From Turnera subulata (Eukaryota; Streptophyta; Magnoliopsida; Malpighiales; Passifloraceae): 64,000 bases of DNA. Below, in pieces: positions 55,043 to 64,000 of this stretch (within the stretch, counting starts at the first letter, position 1; each line of letters starts with the position of its first letter). The translations under genes and the position numbers were made by a program. The notes beneath the pieces were generated by a model, which saw only the letters and a list, made by a program, of their open reading frames with translations, did not search any database and had not been told where the DNA came from. The stretch covers positions 102,085-166,084 of the forward strand of contig JAKUCV010007374.1 of NCBI GenBank assembly GCA_028386065.3, given 5' to 3'.

Positions 55043-57720
55043 TCATACTGAAGGCATGTTTGTGAACGGTAGTACTACCTCTTGTTCGATAGGCTCTTCG
55101 AGAATGTACAACTTGAGATGTTACCATTCACTGTGAAAGTACAGTCGTCTTTGCTCCAAATTTCAATGGCGCCAGACGAACAGACTATGATGACCTAAAA
55201 AGGTCCCGACCATCATGACCGAAGCTTTCCAGGGAAAAGCTTGAGTGTGGAGTTGAATAGTAGGACATGGTCTCCAGCCTGAAAATTTCTTTTCAATATC
55301 CACTTATCGTGCCACCGTTTGGTTCTTTCCTTGTAGATTTTGGAGTTCACACAGGCATCCAAATGGATTTCTTCCAGCTCATTGAGCTGTAACAAGCGTT
55401 GCTCTCCTGTTGCTTTGGGATCAAAGTGTAATGCTTTGATTGCCCAATATGCCTTGTGTTGGAGCTCAAACGAGAGGTGACATGACTTCCCATAGACAAG
55501 CCGATAAGGAGTCGTCCCGATAGCGGTCTTGTAGGCAGTCCGGTAAGCCCATAGATTGTCGTCGAGCTTAATAGCCCAATCTTTTCTTGAAGTGCTTACT
55601 GTCTTTTCGCGATTCTACTTAATTGCCCTATTGGGGACTTCCACTTGACCACTAGTCTGAGGATGATAAGGGGTAGCAACATTGTGGGAGACTTCGTATT
55701 TGCGTAGCACATCCTCCAACTTTTTGTTACAAAAGTGAGTGCCGTCATCGCTAATGAATGCCCTGGGTGTGCCTAATTGGGTAAAATTTTTCTTTAGAAA
55801 CTTTACAACAACCCGTGCATCATTTATTGGTGAAACGATGGCCTCCACCCATTTTGTGACGTAATGAACTGCAACCAAGATGTAGCAGTTGGATCGGGAG
55901 GATGAGAATAGTCCCATAAAGTCGATTCCCCATACAACAAAAGGTTCGACCTCCAAAATTCCCTGCAGTGACATGTCATGGCGTTGTGAGATGTTTCTTG
56001 TGTGCTAGCAATGATCGCATGATTGTGTGAATTTCTTGGCATCCTTGAATAAACTAGGCCAGAAGAATCCACTATGCAACACTTTTGCTGCCATTTTGCC
56101 TGCCCTCATGTGGCCGCCATAAGACAAAGCATGATAGTTCTGAAGAAGGCCGTCAATCTCGTCCTCGGGCAGGCATTTGCGGATCATCCCATCGCTGTAA
56201 CTTTTGAATAGTAGCGGGTCATCCAGAAGTAATTTTTGACATCAGAGAAGAATTTCTTTCTCGGGGATGTGACTGATTTGGGAGCTGGACACCGCTTACT
56301 AAGTAGTTGAAAAAATTGGCGTACCACGGGGTTGCGCTTCTAGGCACTACTACAAGGCTGCCAATTGTTCCTCTAGAAAAGAGTCATCAATGGGTAACTC
56401 TTCTTCAATTGGGATATATTCCTAGGCCAACCTTGAGAGATGATCTGCTACTATGTTCTCGGTTCCCTTTTTTGTCTCGAATTTCGAGATCAAACTCTTG
56501 GAGTAAAAGCACCCACCAATTGGTTATGCATCTTTCTTCTGCATAAGATACGTGAGTGCTGAGTGATCGGTGTGAACTATAATTTTGGATCCGAGAAGAT
56601 AAGAGCGGAATTTCTCGACGGCAAATAATACCGCAAGCATCTCCTTTTCAAGCATAGTTGACTTCCGAATCATCGAGTGTCTTACTATCCCTTCATGTAC
56701 CTTGAAATGGCACTTTTCCCAGTTAAGAACCAAGCTGGCCTCTTCACACCTCCACAAGACTCGAGAAAGGTTGGCTAGACATTCGTCAAAAAACTTTCCG
56801 TAGACCGAGAAGTCATCCATAAAGATTCGCATGATTTATGGGTTCATGTCGGAAATATCGCCATCATGCAGCGTTGGAATGTCATTGGAGCATTACACAA
56901 GCCAAATGGCATTCTCCGATGGGTGAATGTGCCATAAGGACATGTGAATGTCGTCTTTTCTTGATCAGTTGGGTTGATAGGAATATGGATGAAACCAAAA
57001 TATTCATCCAAGTAGCAAAAGTAAGAGTGCTTGGCCAACCTCTCGAGCATCTCGTCAATGAAGGGGAGTGGAAAACGATCCTTCCGGGTGACACTATTCA
57101 ACTTTCTACAATCGATGCACATGCGCCTTCATGTGACTGTCCTCGTGGGGATTAGCTCATTGTTCTCATTTTCCACGACAGTCATTTCCCACGACGTGAA
57201 CAGGAGAGACCCATTCACTGTCCGAAATTGGATAGATTATCCCAACGTCCAACAACTTCAAAATGTCTTTCTTGACAACTTCTTTCATATTTTCACTTTG
57301 TCGACGCTAGCGCTCGATCACCGGTTTATAGCCGTCTTCTAGGAGTATTCTATGGATATAGAATGAGGGACTTATCTCGATGAGGTCATCGAAAGAATAC
57401 CCGATCGCTTTTTGGTGTCTTTAATACACTCAACAGCTTCTCTTCCTCTTCCTCCGTCAAACTTGAATTTGTGATAACTGGGAAAGTGGAGTTAGGTCCC
57501 AGGAATGCATAACGAAGCTTGGGAGGTAGAGGCTTTAGCTCAACCTTTGGATCGTCATCCGCTGTTGAGTCTTTAGGCGTCTTGCTTGATTCCATGAATT
57601 TTTTTCATCTTCTTTAGACGCCAGAGATAAGACCTCAAGTTGGCATGTACAATCTGCTATCTTAAGATCTAGATCCTGAATGCCTTTATTAAGAGCAATG
57701 CATGCCAATAGAGGGTCTGC
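55043..57720 (-). pseudogene. Second Athila pol, internally deleted
   Basis: Minus strand, ending at a stop at 55043-55045 after LPFTNMPSV. From high to low coordinates: [16 protein letters not shown] (about 57540-57490), RT with [20 protein letters not shown] (57120-57060), YLDEYFGFIHIPINP, FGLCNAPMTFQRCMM and IFMDDFSVYG (about 56800-56830). After KVHEGIV the sequence jumps to RNase H ([28 protein letters not shown]), so the RT thumb/connection (roughly 120 residues) is deleted at about 56685. The integrase has D, D, E in WGIDFMG, FISDDGTHF and SGQVEVPNR but is split by stops (55824-56072 frame versus 55615-55974). No LTRs of its own are visible, so it is an orphan fragment. Confidence 0.88.
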
Positions 57721-58435
57721 ACAGCCTGCTTGTTGAAAATTTTCTTTCTTGGTAGGTTTAATTGATTTCAGGGTCTTGGTTTCCTTTGCAGGATTACCTT
57801 TCCCAGAGTAAGTCTTCATGGTTTGAGTTTGAGTGTTTGAGAAATTTGAGTGATTTAGGATTTGAGTTTCGAGTGTTCTGTGTTTGAGATGATTTTTGGT
57901 GAGAGTATGAGAGAGAGAGAAAAATTCGGGTATATGTTTGTCTAATGATGGAAGGAAGTCCACGGGTTTGAAGGAACGGTTAAATGGTCTTAACTCCTCC
58001 ACCTTCTTTCTTGCTTTTTCCAGACATGGGAAGTTTAAAAAGTAACTTCCTTTTGCAGAGCATGAACCATCTTGTAACCTCCTTTTCTAGTAATCGCTGG
58101 ATAATAATCGTTAGGTGTTGGTAGATGGTTTTTCCAAAAACCCTATCTTTCCTACTTGATGATGCTTCGACACTCGTAGATGGTTTCTTTTGAAACCAGA
58201 TCCTCACCAATCTTCCCACTTAGTCTTTCTAATGATCTGAACTACTTTTGAATATGTCCTCATTTGCTTGTACGCTTAGTGTTTGTGTGCAAGAGTTATG
58301 ATTGCATTATACTAATGAATGAAGATGCGTGAGCACATATACGCAAATATGGTTTATGCAACAACCATACTAACTTACAAACATTTATGGTAGATTGCAC
58401 ATGCCGAGTTCTAGTCTTGTTTTTGTAAATTACTC
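57721..58435 (-). other. Unassigned sequence with MKTYSGKGNPAKE open frame
   Basis: A minus-strand frame (58002-57535) begins with TQTMKTYSGKGNPAKETKTL and runs into the Athila-derived ADPLLACIALNKGIQ at about 57700, so it is a fusion by insertion rather than one gene. The stretch before MKTYS (about 57950-57830) has repeated CTCAAAC/ACTCAAA motifs like a 5' leader. A second frame (58219-57980) starts MGRLVRIWFQKKP and ends in SGKSKKEGGG. Neither is recognised. It may be the 3' part of the neighbouring copia element. Confidence 0.4.
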
Positions 58436-60060
58436 CTCTTTGAGTGGTTTAGTGAAGATGTCAGCAAGCTGATTTTCAGTCATTACAAACTCAATTGCCG
58501 CATCTTTCTTCAACATATGATCTCGGATGAAATGATATCTAACTTCAATGAGCTTAGTCCGAGAGTGTTGTACAAGATTTTTGGTCAAGTTGATTGCACT
58601 GGAATTATTACAATAAATAGGCACATAGTTAAATGTTATTCCATAATCAAAAAGGGTTTGCTTTATCCATAGGACGTGAGCACAACATGCTCCATCCGCA
58701 ACATATTCAACTTTTGTGGTTGGTGTTACGATCGAATTCTGGTTCTTGCTTGACCAAGACACAAGGGATTGTCCAAGTAATTGACATGTCCTATTTGTAC
58801 TTTTCCTATCTATTGTACACCCTACAAAGTCAGGATCTGAATAACTTGTCAAAGTAAAAGCGTCGACTTTGGGATACCATAATTCCAATGAAGGTGTACC
58901 TTTTAAGTATTTAAAGGTGTGTTTTATGGCTCTAAGATGAGAATCTTTAGGACAAAATTGAAATCGAGCACATAAATACACACTAAACATGATATCAGGT
59001 TTAGTGGCAGTAAGATATAAGACACTAGCAATAATGCCCCTATACATCCTTACCATTCTTATCTTTATCGAGTTTAGTAGTTGTACTCATAGGTGTAGGA
59101 CTTGATTTGGTTGCATCCAAACCATATCTCTTTAGCAATTCTCGAATGTATTTAGCTTGATTGATGTAGATGCACCTTCAAGTTGTTTTCTTGAAATCCT
59201 AGAAAGTATGTGAGTTCACCCATCATACTCATTTCAATTTCTTGCAAAGAAAATTATTAGTAGTACAAAAAACGATATCAACAACATATATTTGCACAAT
59301 GATCACATCATTTTTATTTGTATTGGTAAATAATGTTGAGTCAACTTTTCCTTTCCTAAATCCTTTGGATACAAGATAAGTGCTTAATCTATCTTACCAT
59401 ACTCTAGGTGCTTGTTTAAGACCATATAGTGCCTTTTTGAGTTTATACATATGATTAGAATATTCATAACTTTCAAATCCGGGTAATTGCTCAACATAGA
59501 CTTCTTCTATAATAAATCCATTTAAGAATGCACTTTTAACATCCATTTGGTATAACTTGAATGACTTAAATGATGCAAATGCAAGCAACATGCGAATGGA
59601 TTCTAACCTAGCAACAAGAGCAAAAGTCTCATTATAATCTATACCTTCTTCTAGAATAAAACCTTAAGCAACTAACATTGCTTTGTTTCTTACCACAATC
59701 CCGGGTTCATCAAGCTTGTTTCTAAAGACCCATTTTGTTCCAATTACGGGGTGTTCTTGAGGTCATGGTACCAGCTCCCACACATCACTCCTTTTGAATT
59801 GATTGAGCTCTTCTTGCATGACATTTACCCAAATTTCATTAAAAATGGTTTCATTTGCATTTTTGGGTTCCACTTGTGATAAGAATGCAAGATGTGTGTT
59901 CACATTATGCATGGAAGACCTTGTAGTCACTCCTCTGGAGATATCACCAAGAATAGCATCTATTGAGAGTCCTCTAGGTGCTCTGATGTTTCCATGAGTG
60001 TACTGTGAAGTTGATGCTTGTGTAGTCACATCTGGTTTTTCTCCAACCAGATTCGGCAGA
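58436..60060 (-). pseudogene. Ty1/copia pol fragment (RT-RNase H), SIRE-like
   Basis: From 60060 down: SQVEPKNANETIFNEIWV and MQEELNQFKRSDVWELVP, then RT with YQMDVKSAFLNGF and YKLKKALYGLKQAPRVW (about 59395-59560). The active site reads QIYVVDIVF (59277-59288) where YVDD is expected, so one catalytic aspartate is lost. RNase H: SYSDPDFVGCTIDRKST, LVSWSSKNQNSI and the end motif ADIFTKPLKEE. Stops near 59760, 59665, 59390 and 59180 break it. The combination of IEPKN-type entry and ADIFTKPL end resembles the SIRE/Maximus branch. It is cut at 60060 by the copia LTR that follows, and integrase and gag are missing. Confidence 0.85.
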
Positions 60061-60746
60061 ACACCAGGTTGTTTTTATGACACTTCTTGTGGAATTAATA
60101 CAGGCAGTTTAAGTTTCCGTAAGCAATATGACACTCATATACAAGCAAAAGATGCAGCGGAAGCAATGGAAACTTAGCCAAGAACCACATGTGAAGCATA
60201 TAAACCGTATAACAAAATTTCGTACCTTGTTCGGTTGAGGTCTTTCACCCAACTGCTGGAACGAATCATCTAGACCAAGACGACGGATGGAACGAATCAG
60301 TTAGAGCAAGAAGAAGCCCTGCTCCTCTACGGTATCCTCACAAACCATGACCTTCTCAGAATCGTCACACGAATCCAAGAACGAGCTCCCCGGACTGATG
60401 TGCTAGCAAGAGTAAAACCGGGAACTTGTGTTTGTGGTGTTTTTGGTGTTCTTTTTCTTTCACAAAGAAAGGGGTAAGTGTGTGTTTTCTCAAGCTCTCA
60501 AGAACACTTCTCAAGACTCAATGCTCTGAATTTTTCAGACACAAAAACGTTCTAACCAACCCAAGTGTGAAGAATAATGCCTTAGACAAAAGCATGTGCA
60601 TGCCAACTCACAAAGGCATGTCAAAGTGGACAACACCTTTGGCCAACATGTTTCCACTAACTCTTAGTGGGAATATTCATCACAAGGCTGCAATAATGGC
60701 TCCACTAATCTGATGCTTAGTGAACCAAACCACCCCAAAACGACCT

Positions 60747-60815
60747 GGTTCAACCATGGTCCAACCACGGTCCAACCACACCCGGTCCAACCATGGTCCA
60801 ACCACGGTTCGACCA
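60747..60815. repeat. Short tandem units of GGTCCAACCA
   Basis: At least five units of GGT(C/T)CAACCA(C/T)GG type in 70 bp, inside the copia LTR. Confidence 0.8.
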
Positions 60816-60873
60816 TCTGCTCGAATCAACGGTTCTATGTGTGTGACCCTGTAGGCACTTGTAACGTCCGGCA

Positions 60874-60902
60874 ATAATTGTAAAATCTCATTTTACAATT
60901 AT
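60874..60902. other. Perfect 13-bp inverted repeat with 3-nt loop
   Basis: ATAATTGTAAAAT, CTC, ATTTTACAATTAT. It could act as a transcript hairpin in the copia LTR. Confidence 0.85.
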
Positions 60903-61690
60903 AAGCAAAGAGCGGCGTCTAGCAACACATCATTGCTACCCGAACGACAAGATCAGTACTGATTCTCTATGCCTCGGAATATGTCATCGTCCCTTCGTCC
61001 CATTATAAAGATTAAACCGAGACATGGAATATGTCAATCTCGTATATGTTTAATCTCGGTTTCTTGATCCTCGAGTTAACTGTGTAAAACGGATACCAAT
61101 GATATCAACATATCATAATCCGAGCACGGCCGTGCATTTACAGTTCAACTCTATCAAGAAACCATCCGATAATATACCCGTTATATGGGTTGGACGAATC
61201 CCCTCTTGATCAATCAAAACCCACTACATACTCGGCATATACCCGATGATTACCCTTATGTCCACCCAGTTACGGGTGACTAGGAATAATATCAAAGTAC
61301 ATGATTCATATGTTGGATACCTTGACGATCTCAGGTCGGAGGACAATCACATCTATAAGAACCACTAATGACATACATATAACGTTCCATGTAGTGTTCT
61401 TATGTGGGTCGGTCCAGTCCACAAGTTCTCCAACTTGTACCCGTATGTAGAATTCATATCACATATAAATTCTCAACATACGCTAGTCTTAACTTATTAT
61501 TACAACCCATCCGTAATAATAACCGACTAGGGACATTTAAGAATATACATATCAAATATATATATATACTAGGGTTATAAGTATGTGCAAGCGTTTATCT
61601 CATAAACGATACTTATTGGAATAACCTTAAAGTGTATGTACATGACTATAAATAAACATCCATGATTGGCTTTTGGGCATATTACTAACA

Positions 61691-61705
61691 ATCTCCCACT
61701 TGCAC
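61691..61705 (-). other. Polypurine tract of the copia element
   Basis: Minus strand GTGCAAGTGGGAGAT immediately before the LTR start TGTTAG. This is the usual plus-strand primer of this copia group. Confidence 0.8.
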
Positions 61706-64000
61706 TAAAGCCAATCATCCATGTATCTTATACATGTGGATCTAGCATGACCATCATGCTTCAGTTGCATGAGAAGATTAGACAATGTATCTTCTACATT
61801 GTTCCCAGAAGGAACTATACACAGCCTTAGTTGTAGAGTCGGTGGCTGTTCTTGCTTGGAACTCTTCCAGCTCACAGTACCACCTCCAAGACAAAACACA
61901 TATCCTTATTGCGATCTAAAATCATCCCTGTCAGTTTGGAAGCTGGCATCTTTGTAACACTTTACAACAAGCCCATCAACGCTTCCGTAAACCAGGAATG
62001 CATCCTTAGTGCTTCTCAAGTACTTAAGGATATTTAACCGTTATCCAGTGACTTTCACCGGGATCAGATTGGCATCTGCTTGTGACACTCAAAAGCATAA
62101 GTGACATCCGGCCTAGTACATTGCATGGCATACATGATAGATCCTATTGCAAACGCATAAGGAATCTAACCCATCCGCTCTCTCTCCTTAGTCATACTAG
62201 GATACAGAATCTTTGAGAGAGCTATGCCATGTGACATGGGCAAGAAACCGTTCTTGGTATCTTTGCATGCTAAACCTCTTTAGCATCCTGTCAATATATG
62301 TACTCTGACTTAGCCCGAGAAGCCTTTTGGATCTATCTCTATAGATCTTTATGCCTAACACATAGGCAGCATCTCCTAAGTCCTTTATTGAGAAATTCTT
62401 TCCTAACTAAGTCTTTGCAGATTTTAGTGTCGGAGTGTCATTCCCAATAAGTAGGATGTCGTCAACTTACAACAACAAGAAAACAAAAATGCTCCCACTA
62501 ACCTTCTTGTAAACATATGAAGCATCTTCACTTTTAATGAAACCAAACTCTTTGATTACATCATTAAAACGAAGATTCCAACTCCTTGAAGCTTGCTTAA
62601 GTCCATAAATGGACCTTTGCAACTTGCATACCATATCTCATAGTCATGACATGCAGCTATTAGCCTATAGAATCCGGATGGATTTAACTATGGCGACTGG
62701 TGAGAAGGTTTCATCATAGTCAATTCTATGAACTTGCTTGAAACCTTTTCGCAACCAATTGCCCTTTAAAGGTAATCATATTACCATCCATGTAGGTCTT
62801 TCTCAAAAACCCATTTACACCCTATAGGATTAACCCTTTCAGGTGGATCAACCAAGGTCCATACCTTGTCTTGATACATGGATTCCATTTCCGAATTCAT
62901 AGCTTCAAGCCACTTCTTGGAGTCAAGACCCGTAATGGTCTGCTGATAGGAAGTGGGCTCATTCTCGTCTATGAGCATCACGTATCTGGTATGGGTCATA
63001 AGAAATCCACATTTCTCAGGCTCATACCGAGTCCTATCCGACCTACGCGGTCCATGTGTTATAGGTACAGGATTCTCATCCACAACAACTTGCGGATCCT
63101 GTCCTTTGTTCCATCACAGCCTTTTTAGCTCGAACTTCTTCGAGTTCTATTATCCTCCCACTGATTCTTCTAGAAATGAACACTATTTCTAGAAAAATAG
63201 CAGTCCGAGCCACAAACACTTTGTGCTCTATGGGATTATAGAAATAATACTCTTTAAGGTATCATACAAAAGGCACTTGTCAGATTTAGGGTCGAGTTTA
63301 TTTGATGCTTCACATCTCACGTAAGTCTCACAACCCTAAATCCTCATAAAAGACAAATTGGGACGCTTCCCAGTCCATATCTCATATGGTGTTTTTTCTA
63401 CCGAAATAGATGGAACACGGTTAAGGTATATGCAGCACTCAATAATGCATGTCCTAAAAGAAATAGAAAGGTCAGCTTGACTCATCATAGAACGAACCAA
63501 CTCCAACAAGGTTCGGTTCCTCCTAATGGATACACCATTCCAATGAGGCACACCCAGTGGAGTAAGCTGTGATACTACATCACAACCCTTTAGATGATCA
63601 AGAAACTCTTGGTCTAGTATTTACCGCCTCGATCTCTTCGAAGCATCTTAATACTTTCGGAGTCGATTCTGTACTTCATTCTTGAATTCTTTGAACACTT
63701 CAAAGGATTCCGACTTGTGTCTCTTAGATCCACATAGCCGTATCTACTGAAGTCATCAGTAAATGTAATGAAGTATGGAAAACCACCTCTAGCCTGTGTA
63801 GAATATGTATTAGACCTAGCAAGTCCTAGGCTCTTCACCTTTACCCGTAAAGGAAGCCTTAGTCATTTTGCCTAACAAACATGACTCATATGTCTCATAT
63901 GATTCAAAATCAAATGAGTCTAAAAATCCAACTTTATGGAGTTTAGGAATACGAGTCTCGTTTATATGGGCCAAACGACTATGCCAGAGATAGGTTTCAC
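61706..64000 (-). pseudogene. Ty1/copia pol, decayed, continues past the window end
   Basis: Minus strand, N-terminal part beyond 64000. 64000-63850: YLWHSRLAHINETRIPKLH and CLLGKMTKASFTGKGE (gag-pre-integrase). Integrase: YFITFTDDFSRYGYV (first D, about 63770) and RRDRGGKY (second D, about 63620). The third site reads NGVSIRRNRTLLELV where E is expected before RRNR, so the catalytic Glu is Ile. RT: MYQDKVWTLVDPPERVNPIG and CKWVFEK (62780-62870), and VDDILLIGN (about 62445-62475) after a stop. RNase H: GYVFCLGGGTVSWKSSKQ (61835-61890). Many stops and shifts. It belongs with the LTR at 60070-61690. Confidence 0.88.

Larger units (their letters stand above)
60070..61690 (-). mobile_element. 3' LTR of a copia element
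   Basis: Minus strand begins TGTTAGTAATATGCCC at 61690, directly after the polypurine tract AAGTGGGAGAT (61691-61701), so this end is firm. The far end is less sure; TGTTTTTATGACAC at 60070 is the best candidate and gives 1621 bp. It contains the GGTCCAACCA repeats (60747-60815) and a perfect hairpin (60874-60902). Confidence 0.7.

Noticed and set aside
1..64000. CRISPR arrays, rRNA or tRNA genes
   Set aside because: No regular short repeats with unique spacers and no RNA gene cores were seen. The tRNA-like match at 52367-52386 is a primer binding site, not a tRNA gene.

Overview
The window is plant nuclear DNA, most likely from an angiosperm and probably a eudicot. The evidence is a dense pile of plant-specific retroelement lineages (Athila-, Tat/Ogre-, Tekay/Del- and copia-type) plus PIF/Harbinger, FAR1/MULE-like and long-inverted-repeat DNA elements. 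There are no bacterial operons, no rRNA or tRNA genes and no CRISPR arrays. I see no intact host gene: every coding trace carries stops, frameshifts or deletions.

Layout. 1-330 is the inner end of an Athila-type LTR. 331-3800 holds two tandem, decayed F-box-like gene copies on the minus strand; a 491-bp solo LTR with a perfect 5-bp target duplication (GTCTC) sits in the first. 3790-4635 is a broken copia gag. 6612-8664 is a PIF/Harbinger element with TAA target duplications that carries a piece of the COP9 signalosome subunit 8 (CSN8) gene, intron included, next to a truncated transposase. 9805-24249 is a Tekay/Del-like chromovirus remnant whose internal region keeps no coding sequence. Its 5' LTR was hit by a second LTR family (11367-17889), which was itself hit by a third LTR (13991-17413, perfect CATTG duplication). 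25774-26869 is a FAR1-like/MULE pseudogene.

28853-31517 is the 3' end (minus strand) of an Athila-like element. 31524-42156 is a non-autonomous Tat/Ogre-like element with both LTRs, gag and protease remnants on the plus strand, and no reverse transcriptase or integrase. On its minus strand lies a two-exon gene of the plant-mobile-domain (DUF7745-like) type with its own TATA box, followed by tandem repeats. 42969-53500 is a nearly complete but dead Athila element on the minus strand (3' LTR, pol, protease, gag, tRNA-Asp primer site, 5' LTR); a small LTR element is embedded in its LTRs. 53766-54750 is a transposon with inverted repeats of about 260 bp. 55043-57720 is a second, internally deleted Athila pol. 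58436-60060 is a copia pol fragment. 60070 to the window end is the 3' part of another copia element, with its LTR, PPT and decayed pol.

How the parts relate. The order of insertion can be read directly in several places, for example 13991-17413 inside 11367-17889 inside 9805-19436. The two most unusual items are the host gene fragment in a Harbinger element and the spliced antisense gene of the Tat element. The second shares a TATAAATA box and an upstream GACCGCC-rich block with the LTR promoter of the opposite strand.
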